A DNA stretch of 64,000 bases from Cranoglanis bouderius (GCA_023630585.1 CM042566.1:6496254-6560253); one strand, 5' to 3'. Positions 1-11,650 are shown, counted from the stretch's first letter. Notes: generated by a model from the sequence alone, not told the origin. Made by a program: numbers and translations.

Positions 1-229
1 GGTTTGCAGGCAAATTAGCTGAGAATCACTTCTTGTTTTCAATAAACATACGCTTTTTTTCAAATTTGCTAACTGCTCTTGAATAAACCTGCAGTGGGTA
101 AACCTTGCTGCTTAATGAAGCAAGTAATGAGATGACTCAAGAAAATAAGGCTCGGTGAACAAAATGGTACACACACACACAGGAGAAGGGTCTCTAGAGG
201 AGTTGCTTGTTTATGTTTCATTTGTCCCT

Positions 230-480
230 AGGAAGAATAGGAGCACTTAACCTCTGTGATTTAATCTCATGCATTGTGAAATGCCCCCCACCCCCCCACC
301 GCCCAGGAAGTTCCCCTACGCCATTGGCATGGGAGTGAGAGTATACCACCTTCCCACCCATGGAGCACTGCAAAATTAGCTCTCTTGGACTCCCTGCCAC
401 AGATAGTTTTAGCATTGGCAGGATTTGAACTCATGATCTCTGGATGATAAGGTGAAAGCTTTCCTGTTGCATAACTGAGG
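230..480 (-). repeat. tRNA-derived SINE-like fragment
   Basis: Read on the minus strand, the segment near 421-440 holds a box-B-like string (gagttcaaatcc), the internal Pol III promoter of tRNA-derived SINEs. The stretch shares a block (gctctcttggactcc) and the same order of sequence with 7770-8150, so both belong to one dispersed family. The C-rich run near 287-304 is part of it. No coding potential is evident. Confidence 0.5.
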
Positions 481-483
481 AAA

Positions 484-1409
484 ACCAAGAAAGTTTGACC
501 AATCCAACACACTCCCACAGTATATTTTTATTTTCATTTTTTTATTGTTTCTGCCTGCAATATTTTTTGGTTCTATTTCCCCAAATAGGAAAAAAATGAG
601 TTGTTTAAACCACCGTGACTCAACCAAGATAAAGCAGTTTCTGTAGATGAATGAATCGTTGAGGTAAATGTATGACAGAACCACTCAAACAACCGGTACA
701 CTTCCATGTGACTAAACATAGCCTGATGCTCTCTACACCGAGACACATCAACTTGAAGAGGGCAGAATAAATGTGTATGTGTCTGTCTATTCTGTCTAAT
801 TATACATTCTGTTTTTGTCAAAATGTCCCTTTCTGACCTCTCTAGCTCTCTCTGGCCCAACAAGTTTCCTTCAGCTAAATAATTTACATAAGCACAGGAC
901 AGAAAACAACAGAGGATCGGCTACAAAAGCCAATTTTCATTTAATTTTTCTTTCATAGGCTCCATTAATTGGCTCTGCTACAATATTTTTCAAGTGCTCG
1001 GTTCAGTCCAGTGAACCACAGTACATCCGTATCTGGACTAGTTGACGAACCCTGTTTTACTTCATTTGAATTCACAGAAGCAAGTTTATTAGCAACTCTC
1101 TCTGTATACGAACAGAAGAAGAAACCGCCATCAACACAAACGCCAGCACTTACATTTGCTTGATGCAGCTTTTCCATTAGTCAGACTAAAGGTGACTAAA
1201 ACCTCCTCTTCGATGCAAATGGATGCAGCACATCAAACTGCCAGTTACAGTAGGTTTGAAAAAAAAAAAAAAAGTTTTCTATTCCCATTATCACCACTGT
1301 AGCGAATTAAGGAAATGGAAAAGTGGCTTATGTAACCATGATGAACATCTTAGCTGTAAAAGCATCCACAAGAATGCTGACAGAAGGTTCTGCAATCATT
1401 TACTTGGTA
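484..1409. other. no gene recognised
   Basis: AT-rich unique-looking sequence with a short poly(A) run at about 1260-1273. The short open frames on both strands show no recognisable domain, and no repeat family was recognised. Confidence 0.4.
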
Positions 1410-1453
1410 CTCACTCACTCACTCACTCACTCACTCACTCACTCACTCACTCA

Positions 1454-1496
<43 letters not shown>
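1410..1496. repeat. compound microsatellite (CACT)n-(TC)n
   Basis: About eleven CACT tetranucleotides run straight into about twenty TC dinucleotides with no spacer. Confidence 0.95.
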
Positions 1497-1500
<4 letters not shown>

Positions 1501-2161
1501 GACAGGAAGGTTTGACATTTGGCACGCTCTTTGAGACAAGTAATGTATTTTGATTGACAAGGAAGAGAATTCAAATGCACTGCTATAATGAACACTAAAT
1601 ATATGTCATGAAGGAAGCCAAATCCTAATTAAAAGGGAATGTGTTTCCGTGTATCAACCTGTCTCATGAAATCAATCAGGTTGTAAACCACACACCCCTG
1701 AAGAGTATGAGATAAAATTATAACAAAAATGAGTTCAGCCATTGTTGAAATTGTATGAATTAGATATATCTCACCCTAATGTTTTAAAGTAGTTTATTGA
1801 ATATTTTATTATACTTCTAGTCTTTTAGTACTTTTATTTACCTATTTGCCATGATGTTAACATTTATATCACTACATATTAAAAAGATTTCCCAAGGCAC
1901 CTTTAGTACATACTTTATGGTCCAGCCTACTTTAAGGCAATGTTTACTGACAGGGTTTAATCTGTTTATCTCATTTTAAAATATTAAAATTCAATTCAAT
2001 TTGTATTTGTATAGCAGAGACAGTGATCACAGGAGCAGTTCTCAGGTACAAATTTACAGTATCCAGGTGAGACTTGGGCAAAAACTATTTTTGAGACCAT
2101 CTACAACAGAGGAACATTACAGGCCACCAAATTACCAAATGACTGGACTAACTGGATAGAA
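1497..2161. other. no gene recognised
   Basis: AT-rich sequence. A short string near 1990-2015 (ttcaattcaatttgtatttg) resembles a widespread fish repeat start but is too short to call. No coding signal. Confidence 0.4.
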
Positions 2162-2492
2162 GGATGAAAAGTCCTTCTATCCATTTTCTGTACTGCTTAT
2201 CCTACACAGGGCCACATGGAGCCTGGAGTCTATCCCAGGGGACTCAGGGTACAAGGCAGGGGACACCCTAGATGTGGTGCCAACCCATCGCAGGGCACAA
2301 TCGCACACACACTCACACACCCATTCACTCAATACAGACAATTTGGAAATGCCAATCAGCCTACAACACGTGTCCTTGAACTGGGAGAGGAAACCGGAGT
2401 ACCCGGAGGAAACCCCCGAAGCATGGGGAGAACATGCAAATTCACGGGACACATGCACACACACGCAATTGAACCCCCAATCCCGGAACCCC
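2162..2492 (-). repeat. tRNA-derived SINE with GGAT tail, near full length
   Basis: Minus-strand SINE. Its tRNA-like head lies at the right end, where the minus strand reads gggttcaattg, a box B. The middle carries the block ggaggaaaccggagtacccg, also seen at 58053-58292 and 35241-35431 (body partly lost there). The tail at 2165-2180 reads as a degenerate GGAT repeat on the minus strand. The apparent open frames across it are by-products of this non-coding repeat. Confidence 0.75.
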
Positions 2493-3213
2493 ATTTTTTT
2501 GTCTTAAAAGCAAGGAATTGTGTTTAAAGGCTGTGATCTAGACGCTACTGAAAACCCCCATCTTGGACACTTTCACTCAAAAGAAACCTCAGAGAAATTA
2601 ACTACATCTAGTAATGTCTGTAAGGCTACTCAGAATACATATTTGTACATATTTTACATAAAGTGCATATAATAACATATACTATCAGGGACCTCCATCA
2701 AATATTTGTTATGTCTCATAGATACAGAAAGTGATCCTTCTATTTTTTTGTCTAGAGATTAATGTTACATCAGGAGAAGCTTTTGGTTGCATCATCACTT
2801 CTCATTCAGTTCAGTGTGATTAAAATTTAAGCACGGATCAGGCTCATTTCCCTGCCTACAAGCTCCTAGTGCATGAAGGAAAACAATAAAAGATGACATC
2901 TTGGCAAGAGATACTGGAACTGATATGTTAATTTGAACCAAGTGAAGATCTAAGCTGTATCTTCCATGTGACTGAATGTGAAGCGAAAGAGCTATGGAAG
3001 CTTCCTCTGATATGGAAATTGCAACCAATGCTTAAATGCAAGGATTATAAAGAACATGCAACATTGTAATGTCTTAACTGCTCAAATTTAAATAGAAAAC
3101 TGTTCATTTTGATTAAAATTGAAATGGAGAAACCACAACCTCGGTCATGTTTTACACTATTGCACCTGGCATAGAGAGCAGTTCAGGGCTATAACAAACT
3201 ACATATGTTATCA
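2493..3213. other. no gene recognised
   Basis: AT-rich sequence between a SINE and an LTR element. No coding, RNA or repeat signal that I can support. Confidence 0.4.
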
Positions 3214-3533
3214 TGTTATGGGGGCGAAGGAGGACGCAAGTGCAGATTATTTGTGAAGGAAAGTGTTAACAAAACAACAAAGACATGAAAACAAGGATAA
3301 CACACAAACTGTGGATATGAGGCAAGAACATACAGACTAGAGGCGATACGATGGCACATATGACAAAACGAGCATTACAACAAAACGCTTGATAACTAGA
3401 CGCTGAGAAACAAGGACTATATATAGCGGTGTTAATCACTGTGACATGAGGCACAGGTGAGGTGCTTGACACATGTGACATGCTGGGGCTGATGGGGAGT
3501 GTAGTTCAGCACCTCTTTAGAGCTATCATGACA
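3214..3533 (-). repeat. 3' LTR of the 3214-4538 element
   Basis: 320 bp, about 85-90 percent similar by eye to 4234-4538. Both copies contain the same TATATATAG block (about 3419, 4443), a candidate promoter TATA box in either reading direction. Begins tgttatg and ends tcatgaca. Confidence 0.85.
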
Positions 3534-4233
3534 GAGCCCCCCCTTAACACATGGCTCCTGGTGCGTGAAGCACAGTCAAGAGGGGGTCCTGGACAGTCAT
3601 GCAGGAAGTTTCTGTGCTGATACAGGCCCTTAAGCCCAGAAAGTTTCTTGGGAAGGGGTGGTGTGGAGTCCAAGGCGGAGCACGACTGCGGAGCGACCGG
3701 CACCGTGAAACCAGTGAGGGGAGCGAAGTTCAAGGTGGAGCCAGAGGGGAGCATCATCCTCTGTGGAGCCAGAGGGGGGAGCAGCATACTCCACGAAGCC
3801 AGTGGGGTGCGATGTCCTTAGCGTAGAAAGAAGGAGGAGCAAATGTACACCACGAAGCTGGGGAGAGGAGTGACATCTTCAGTGGAGCAGGGAGGCAGAG
3901 TGACGTCCTCAGCAGAGTAGAAAGGTGGAGAAATGTCTGAAGTGGAGCCGGGCATTGTGACGTCCGAGGCAGAGCAGGGAGATGGAGTGACACCCTTGGC
4001 GAGGCCGTGATCTGTCGTAACGTCTTCTGTGTTTGACAGCTCCAGCCAGACCAGGAGCTCTCCCCCCAAAAAATTCCCGATGAGGCACATGACATCAGGC
4101 CTAGCCATGAGTTGGTCCAGGAGGGCCCCGAGCCAGTCGATCTGCCTCTGATTCTCCTGGATTTGCTCACCCTGGTCCCACATGCACTGAAAAAAATCTG
4201 CTGCGTTCATATTTTCGGTCAAGCATTCTGTCA
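3534..4233 (-). pseudogene. internal region: gag-like N-terminus plus degenerate repeats
   Basis: A minus-strand frame starts with ATG at 4234, overlapping the LTR edge, and runs to 3818 (138 aa). The first 50 residues are a polar, Gln-rich helical stretch (QGEQIQENQRQIDW) like the start of a Gag protein. After that come imperfect units carrying xEDVT or ASDVT, encoded by about four roughly 30-nt repeats (3850-4010). A similar degenerate repeat block at 3670-3830 lies in another frame. There is no nucleocapsid zinc knuckle and no enzyme domain. The Gag assignment rests on position after the LTR and composition, so it is tentative. Confidence 0.5.
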
Positions 4234-4538
4234 TGTTACGCAGGCAAAGGCAGATGCAAGCACAGATTAATTACTGAGGAAAGTGTTAACAAAACAACAA
4301 ATGTGTGAAAACAAGGATAATATACATACACTGTGGATATGAGGCAAGAACATACAGACTAGGGGCAATACAGTGAGTGGCACACACGACAACACGAGCA
4401 TCACAACAAACGCTTGACAACTAGACACAGAGAAACTAGGACTATATATAGTGGTGTTAATCACGGTGACACAGGTGAGAGTGCTTGAGACATGACATGC
4501 TGGGGCTGATGGGTAGTGTAGTTGGCACTATCATGACA
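4234..4538 (-). repeat. 5' LTR of the 3214-4538 element
   Basis: 305 bp direct copy of 3214-3533, with small indels, for example the shortened stretch before tcatgaca at the right end. Confidence 0.85.
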
Positions 4539-5023
4539 CTTATTACATATTATTACAGTACTTGAGTGCATCATTCATTGTAGTGTAGTGAATTGAGTAT
4601 AATTAAATCATAGTACTTTTACTACTGCTTTTTTTTTTAATGTCCACATTCACTTCCTTTATTTTTGATGACCATTACAGAGTGAAAAAAAAAATCTTTT
4701 AAACACAGAAAGATTGTAAACCAATTAAAAATACAACCAAATTTTAAATAAGACTCAATCAAAAAACCGTTTCTTAAGGAAAGGCTATACTTCAAAATCT
4801 GAATGCTAGTCAGCAACAGCAGCAGTCTGAGACAGAGACTGAATGAATGCTATCTGTATTAAACTATCTGCTACTAAACATTATTACTGTGATGTTTAGT
4901 AGCGATTTCCTGTTGTGTTAAATATGTTTAAGTGCTGCTACGGCCTATAGGTAATACTCAGGATAATGTTTAAGGGCCATCTTTGCTAGATAGCTATCTA
5001 TGCAGGTAGAAACATGTATGAAT
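4539..5023. other. no gene recognised
   Basis: AT-rich, with a poly(T) run near 4629 and a poly(A) run near 4685. No coding signal. Confidence 0.4.
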
Positions 5024-5146
5024 TTATGGTGTGTTCAAGTCATGTCTGAAAGATTGTATTTACGAGTTGAATGCATATGCATTCATAGTTACGACTTCCC
5101 AACTCGTAAATACAAACTTCCCAGGAGGACTTAAATGCACCATAAC
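5024..5146. mobile_element. foldback MITE, 123 bp
   Basis: Two arms of about 45 nt (5024-5069 and 5101-5146) are near-complementary. Both outer ends read ttatggtg towards the centre, and both inner ends read gtatttacgagttg. The loop contains the palindrome aatgcatatgcatt. Almost the whole element can fold into one hairpin. Such compact elements are mobilised by transposases encoded elsewhere; which one cannot be told from this copy. Confidence 0.75.
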
Positions 5147-5222
5147 ATAAGCTAGCTGGCTAGTAAATGAACCTAGCAAGCTGCTGAAACTCTGTTGTGT
5201 AAAATTCTGACTTCCTGCCAGC

Positions 5223-5287
5223 AAGTCAAGTCAAGTCAAGTCCTGTCCTGTCCTTTCCTTTCCTTTCCTTTCCTTTCCTTTCCTTTC
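5223..5287. repeat. pentanucleotide array with changing unit
   Basis: Runs aagtc x4, then ctgtc x2, then ctttc x7, with constant 5-nt phase. Confidence 0.9.
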
Positions 5288-5635
5288 ATGTGTGTTATTG
5301 AGTAAATAAATCAATGAGGCATATTTACTTATGATTTCTGTTGTTTATCTTAAAAACATGCAATGCTAGGAATAAACTAGTGTGTGGTGTGCATGCATGT
5401 GAAGGGAAGTTGGGTTCTGCCAATGAGTTGGAAATAACAACGAACAACAACAGCATTTGGCTAAGATAGCTAGCCAGCTAACATTACCTTTCTGTATATT
5501 CTTTTGATAATAGAGGTGGTGTTCACATCAGCATAGTTCACTTTGTTGGTTTACATAAAAACAGAATAGCAAAACATGTTTGGTTTGGTTGTGTTAATAG
5601 TAGACATGTGACTGCTCAATGTAATGACAACGCCG

Positions 5636-5790
5636 GAATCGGCAACTAAGTACACTTCCCAGAACACAGCGCGGCCTACACACATTGCCACCGAGAACTA
5701 CAACAACCAGACTCTCTCACATTCACACACCAGATTACTGATTACACACACTTGGACTAGTTTCACTTCTACTCAAATGAATTATCACTA
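5636..5790 (+). repeat. LTR-related fragment
   Basis: Contains cacttcccagaac, gcggcctac, a ttgccacc-type string, and gaactacaacaacc in the same order as the reverse complement of the solo LTR at 9734-10346. It looks like the left part of a diverged relative. No partner LTR or target duplication was seen. Confidence 0.5.
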
Positions 5791-6099
5791 CAGTTGCAGC
5801 ACTTTTACTTAAGTCAGTATGTTGTGTACTCTTTTTCACCTCTGGAGCATTTTTAGTGTAATTTTTTTCTGATTTTCTGTTTCAGTTAGATAGGTCTAGT
5901 CTTTTGAAACATTGACCTGAATAGACAGACTAATCCATAGCTGACTTCAGTTACCCTTTAATCTCAAATCTCAAAGTCATATGCTTCTCAGTAGATTTAC
6001 TTTCAAATTCCACAGATGTCTGATGTACCGCAGGAGACAAGACAGTCTCCCCATACTAATATCAGGGTACAATAGATATAACTTTGCTGAGAATGTGAC

Positions 6100-6176
6100 A
6101 GTTGAGCATTTGAGGGCTAGGAGACTTGCTCAAGGATCCAACAGTGACACTTTGGTGGTGCTGGCATTTGAACCTT
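6100..6176 (-). repeat. SINE fragment with box-B-like string
   Basis: The minus strand reads aggttcaaatgcc near 6164-6176 followed by a tRNA-SINE-like body (gggctaggagacttgctcaa on the plus strand). Truncated at both ends. Confidence 0.4.
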
Positions 6177-7769
6177 TTCAATCTGTAGACAAAGCCTTAA
6201 CAGCTGTCACAATACAGTTCAAGTTAACTTCCAAATTTTTATTAGAAGGCTGGGATGGCTGGAATCAGTGGGCTAGCAGGGCTAAGCCCCTTGTCTTTCA
6301 AAGATATGAATGCATCAATATAAAGTTTCATCAGATTATTCGCTGTAAAGTGGATTCATGTGGAACCAAGCCCAACAGCACCACCAATGTTAGTAAGGAA
6401 AAATATACGCAATGATGTGAAGAGGCTGTGGCTGAGTTCTTTCTGACCCAGACTATGGATTCATGAAGTCACAGTCATGTCAGGTGTTTACGCAGTGTGA
6501 AATGCCTCCTAGATTTGATCTGTATTTCGGCTGTTATTTTGATGAGCCATAATGGCTTCACTGTCAAGCTGCTGATAGAAGTTTTATCACAACCATATAT
6601 ATATACATATACAGTACATGTATCTCACATGGCTCAAAGCAGACTGGGAAATTCCTGGCAAATTTTGAGAGAAAATTTCGTTGGATAGGATATGGCATCA
6701 GTGAAGACGAGCCACCAGCAATGAGCCCAATGTTCCCAGCCACTGGACTGGAAAAGGTCATTTACCCAGACCTTCCTAACCAAAATCTGGGGAAGAAAGC
6801 TACACACTTTATTTAACAGTTCAATCAGGGCAGGTCTTGGGGTTTAATGGAGCAGAAATATGAAAACCCAACAAATGCTACTGCTCATATTACCCATCTT
6901 ACCCTGGGACATACATCATAATATGCTTATAATATACTGTTAATCTTTCCCCATGATTTAAAGCAGGTTTTCTGGAAGCTTCTTATATTATTTGTCCATT
7001 TTATTTCTTTCCTAATCTAATGGTTGTGTCCAATTATTCATGGTATAAACTTCTCAGATGCTTTAGTGTTAGTCTGAGCCAGAGGTTTAGAGAGAGGGTT
7101 TAATTATTATTAGGAGCTGAAATGAGCACACATCTCTGTGCAGTGGTATTGCTTTCTGTGTTCGTCGCCTTGTATTAATATGACTTCTATGCTTGAGTGA
7201 ACGAGTGTTTTCTGAGGTGAAAGGAGAGAATAATTTAGAGGTTTTTAAGTGGCCCATTGTGCTTTATCACAGCCCAAAGCCAATGGGGACAAATACAACT
7301 GGCTTTTTTTCTACCGTTTTTCTTTCTTTTTTTATTATAATGCTAAATGAAAAAAAAAAAAAAAAAAAGACTACATCTAAAATTAATGTTTGCATACTGT
7401 GTATTTCCCTAGAATTAAATTATTATGCATATATTTTATATAATATTCTTATAGCCAGTCACACTAAATCAGTTCTCACATTTTGCAGCCAGGGACACCT
7501 TTAACTTTAAAATAAATTGCATGGGTCCTCAGCACAGATTTCTTTTATAAGCCTAATCCAAGCAGTCAGGTATTAGGCTCATATTTTAAATGTGTTCAAT
7601 AATATTCTGGCTATTAATTGGAGCCATTAAGCTTTTTATTCTTGGACTTCACATTCACAGAACTTTTTTTTTTAAATTAAAATAGTCATTGGGTCCATTA
7701 GATAGACTTTGTTTTTGAGTTGATTAGGTTTTTTTTTTTTTTTTTTTTACATTTTCTCTGCAATTTGGT
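6177..7769. other. no gene recognised
   Basis: AT-rich sequence with homopolymer runs at about 7351-7370 (A) and 7729-7749 (T). Several short open frames lack any recognisable domain. Confidence 0.4.
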
Positions 7770-8150
7770 CATTTGCCAGTTCCCACCCACTAGCTACATA
7801 CCTCTTTCCTATCACATGGCTGCTACCAACTGGGGAGGGTGGGGCAAATATGTGCTTCCTCCAAGCCACATGAATCCAACCTCTGCACACTTGGAGGAAA
7901 GCACCATCTGCTCTCTTCTGCATACAAGAGCTCAAAGATGTCCACACTTGGCTAGTGTTGCTGTGATTGAGAGGGGAGAGAGAGTATGCCCCCTATCCCT
8001 TCCACCCAGAGAGCATGGCGAATTTTGCTCTCTTGGACTCCTGGTCATGGACAGCAGTGGCATCGTTGGGATTCAAACTCATGATATACTGAACACTTTT
8101 GTGTTGCTCCACCCAGGAGGTTTGATTAAACCCATTCAATTAAGGTGAGC
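7770..8150 (-). repeat. tRNA-derived SINE-like element
   Basis: The second copy of the family at 230-480. The minus strand reads gagtttgaatcccaacg near 8068-8085, a box B. The gctctcttggactcctgg block is shared. This copy is longer and includes additional body sequence (7775-7960). Confidence 0.55.
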
Positions 8151-8884
8151 AGTCAAACGGGCTAATAAATCTAAAAAATAAATAGTAAAGATAATTTATA
8201 ATGTTGGGACCCCACTGAGAACCATTACAACAGCCTGCTCTATATACAGTATATTGCACAGGCTTACTTTCTGTCTGGCAGAAAGGACTCCTGGGAGCCT
8301 TCATTCAAACATTCCTTTTTTTAAAAGGACACATTTGAAAAATTGATCAAACCATTGTTATAGACAGACAATTTCAAAAGTTAAAATAGGGGGTGGATGC
8401 TCACTTGAGTTTCTGGCTGCCAGTACACAGAGATTTAGAGATCTTTATAACATATGTATCAGACAGATAACTGATAAGCCTGCTTTCTCTGACAGTTGTA
8501 GTTCTTTGTTTTGAACATGGCTCTAAAATGTCTGCTAAGCGTGAAGACAATCCACTTTCGGTAGTTTTCTTTTCAATAATCTAGCTTTGATATCTGACTT
8601 TGTTGGTGTTTCCCTCATTGTCGTCTAAGATGCTTTTCTTGCTTCTTCTTGCTTCATGCAAGTACAAAAGGAAAGATTATGTGACAGTGAAGAGGAACCC
8701 AAGACAATCAAGGCTGTTGCAGTCAACAGTTCAAGCACACAGGAACATCTCAAGGGCTTGATTGAGGTCATCAAAAGGTATAGAGAAAAAAACAAAGGCT
8801 AGATTTTATTATATCTATCGATACATTCGTAGTGTTACTGTGGTGATTCATTATTTTAATATCAGTTACAAGGTTTATTCCACA
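8151..8884. other. no gene recognised
   Basis: AT-rich sequence without a repeat family or coding signal that I can name. Confidence 0.4.
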
Positions 8885-9240
8885 ATGATGTTGAATTATC
8901 GATTCTTAATTGGTCAGAAGGTGTTGATTAATTTAATTCACAGTTATTTATATGGCAGACACTCCATGCAATCTAATAGTAATAATACACAGATCAAAAA
9001 AGAGCTCAAAGTCATCGGTCATGAAGAATTTCCCATATTGAAAAACTTGCTGACCATTACAAAGGCACCGAGTCTGGAGACTCCTTCAAATACTACTTTA
9101 CAAAAAAAGTCTTCTCTTCAAAAGAGAAAATAAAAATAGGCTGGGGAGTTTATAGCTGCTATAGTGTTGTGAATGTTCCACAATATTAAATGTAACTATA
9201 AATGGTTAACATGTACAATGTGTTGTTAATTAATAAATGT
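8885..9240 (+). repeat. dispersed repeat family X, fragment 1
   Basis: Carries two blocks diagnostic of a family seen seven times here: ttggtcagaaggtgttgatt with atggcagacactccat (8908-8975), and gaatgttccacaatattaaa (9170-9190). The sequence between the blocks is shortened compared with 46360-46850. Confidence 0.6.
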
Positions 9241-9361
9241 AATTCTTAGAATATTAAATTATTAGTTAGTATGTATATTATAGTATGTATATGATAGTAA
9301 GTATATTATTATTAGTATGCTGTTATAGGAAACAATAAGAAGTGCATATCAATTTACATTA

Positions 9362-10496
9362 TTGGGCAAAAGTTTTAGGCACATGCAAAGAAATGCTGTA
9401 GAGCAAAGATGCCTTCAAAAAAATAAAATTAAATATGTTTCTACATTTAAGAAAACAAAAAAAAAGAGCAGTAAACAGTAGTAAATGAAACAAAGTCAAT
9501 ATTTGGTGTAACAAAAATAAAAATAGTAGTACAATTTGTGCAGTTTTATAAGGAAATTAGCTGATTTTATTGAGCATCTTGCAGAACCAGACAGTTCTTC
9601 TGGAGACTTTGACTTTCACACTTGCTTCTTATTTTTGCAGTAAAACCCAGCAGCCTTCATTGTGTATTTTTTTTTTTTTTTGGCCTGAAAACTAGTCCCT
9701 TACATAATAGGCTGCTTTCTTTAATGACAACATTGATACAACACCAAAGTAAGGCTGGATGCAGTTGCGGTGCAAAATCCATCAATTTATTAGGAACACA
9801 CACAGAGAATGAAATCAGGACAACAGCAAGACTTGGGCAGTTCCAATAAACAGGCAAAGGTTCCAAAATACCGGCAGTCAGTTATATCAGAGGCTAGGCA
9901 GAATACAAAAACCAGGATGCGAGCAGTTGAGTCCAAAATACCAAAAACAGTCTTAATAGGGTTTAGGCAAAATCCATAATCCAAAAAATACTTATCTTAG
10001 ATCGGTAACCAGAATATCAGTCCAGCGTAGAGTGCTCAATACTGTTGAATTCACGCGAGTCAAACAAATACTTCATGATGAGCGCAACAAACTAAAGAAC
10101 TTAAATAATGTGTTCGTGAGCAACCTAGAAAATTAAGGACAGGTGTGCAATCAGAAGGTGGGTGACTGTGAGCGTGGGAGTGAAGGAGTGTTCTGGATGT
10201 TGTAGTCCCTGGCGGCCATATCTGTAGGCCGCCCAGCCTGCTGGGATGTGTAGTGCGGTGTGTGTGCATGCGGCTTGGCGGTGGCCATGTTCGTAGGCCG
10301 CAGAGAGTTCTGGGAAGTGGAGTCGCGCTTGTGGCGCGACCTAACAAACATTTAATTTTGTGCTAGAAAACTAAAGTTTGGGAATCTAAAATGTTTTTGT
10401 ACTGACTTGATAATGTAGAAGTCATAAAATAAAATAAAAAATCTATAACAAAGTTTGAACTAAAAAAAAAATAGGGTGCCTAAAACTTTTGCACGT
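9362..10496. mobile_element. Tc1/mariner-type MITE, copy A, split by a solo LTR
   Basis: Left end gcaaaagttttaggcac (9366) and right end gtgcctaaaacttttgcac (10477-10495) are inverted repeats. Copies B (32954) and C (ending 41256) show the complete end, tacagtactgtgcaaaag. Internal blocks such as gagcatcttgcagaaccag and ttctggagactttgacttt are shared by all three. No transposase frame remains. A 613-bp LTR lies inside, so about 515 bp belong to the MITE. The TA-flanked ends suggest Tc1/mariner, by inference. Confidence 0.75.
9734..10346 (-). mobile_element. solo LTR inserted in MITE copy A
   Basis: The 613-bp segment begins TG and ends CA and is flanked by aacat on both sides (9729-9733 and 10347-10351), the 5-bp duplication of an integrase. 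Removing it restores the MITE as seen at 41095-41145. On the minus strand, AATAAA lies about 50 nt before the 3' end (cctaataaattg), consistent with an LTR polyadenylation signal. There is no internal region, so the element was reduced by LTR-LTR recombination. Short hairpin gtcgcgc/gcgcgac lies near the 5' end. Confidence 0.85.
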
Positions 10497-11225
10497 AACC
10501 AGTTCATAACCAAAGATGCCAAATGATCATGTGGACTTGAGATTTTCCAGCTTTTTCACTTACCTCTTTATATGTCATGGATTGATGCTGATAGGACTAT
10601 TTATAGCTGGATTGTCCTCTTTCTTTACTGAACTGAGTGATCAAATGCACACCACAGATGTTCTACAGCATGTCAGGCTCTAGACTGAGGATAAAATGAA
10701 GAATACAAAGAAATATTTTTCAAATTTACTGTCATGGCATGCAAGCAAAAACAAAGGTTAAGATCAGTGTATAATTGATATATTATTGGTGTCTTCATGA
10801 CATTGGCATATGTGCAGTGCAAATCTAAGAAGGGACTGGGTTTGAGCGAATACATTATTAGATGGGCTGCTGCGATCAATCAGATGAACTTCCCTCATTC
10901 CCACATTGCAGCACAGAGACATTTTCAAATAGGTTTCACTTACAGATTTTTATTTTGAGCTGCCTGACAGGCAGCAAATAAAGTTTCTCAGTCACTAGAT
11001 TTTATAGTGATGTTTATACAGATCATATTGATATATTGAGACTTGGACACAAGGACATGTGTTTTTATTTTGAATGCCAACAGTCGCAAATCTACAACCA
11101 TTTAAAATATTCAAGGGATTAAATACAGTATACATAAATCAAGATAAAATATGTAGAAAGCTGTTTGCAAAAGAGCATTTTCCCCTCGGCCTGGTTTCTC
11201 ACAACGAACATTCCAGATATGACAC
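10497..11225. other. no gene recognised
   Basis: AT-rich unique-looking sequence, no supported feature. Confidence 0.4.
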
Positions 11226-11425
11226 AGTTTATATGGTTGAGTTCTTGAATTTGATTGGTCAGAAGGCATGGATTTATTTTATATAACAGCATGGCTCAGA
11301 CAATAATTCCAGCTATAACATAAACAATTTATATTCCTGGGTATGTTCTAATATATTATCGCTTCTATGGTAACAGCTCATACACAGAGTCTTGTATGAT
11401 GGACACTCCACATAATCTAACCTTA
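11226..11425 (+). repeat. dispersed repeat family X, fragment 2
   Basis: Shares tgattggtcagaaggc, the gctcagacaataattccagc block and cgcttctatggtaacagctc with fragments at 36585 and 46360, ending with the block atggacactccacataatcta. Confidence 0.65.
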
Positions 11426-11447
11426 TAGTATATCTATTTATATTATA

Positions 11448-11650
11448 GAGTCATGTGAAAAAATAAGTACACCCCATGGGAATTTAATTTTTTTATTTTT
11501 TTTTTATTTTTTTTTTACATATTTGGATCCTCTTTGAAACAGTTCCTATTAATAAAGGTGATACACTCTATCAAATGAAACATAAAATTGACATTTTGTA
11601 GTAATTTTCACAATTTAAATTAACAACAAAACAGATCAGCAAATTCAACC
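11448..11650 (+). repeat. Tc1-like terminal fragment
   Basis: Starts agtcatgtgaaaaaataagt followed by acaccccatgg, the layout of the end of fish Tc1-like elements and similar in style to the tgagtacacccc end at 53999. It is followed by T-rich runs and an AT-rich body. No transposase. Confidence 0.45.

Larger units (their letters stand above)
3214..4538 (-). mobile_element. small non-autonomous LTR retrotransposon (TRIM-like)
   Basis: Two direct repeats (3214-3533 and 4234-4538), both beginning TG and ending CA, flank 700 bp of internal sequence. Read on the minus strand, the internal region begins tgacagaatgctt next to the 5' LTR, where a primer-binding site is expected. It ends with a polypurine tract (aagggggggct, about 3534-3547) just before the 3' LTR. 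There is no protease, reverse transcriptase or integrase, so it must rely on another element. No perfect 5-bp target duplication is visible (tatca before, cttat after). The short LTR-internal-LTR layout is that of a terminal-repeat retrotransposon in miniature. Confidence 0.85.

Noticed and set aside
3214..4538. Tandem host duplication instead of an LTR element
   Set aside because: TG...CA ends, a polypurine tract and a primer-site-like string beside the repeats favour an LTR element.
5981..6415. 144-aa plus-strand frame
   Set aside because: Partly covers a SINE fragment; no domain, no splice-site or promoter context that I can support.
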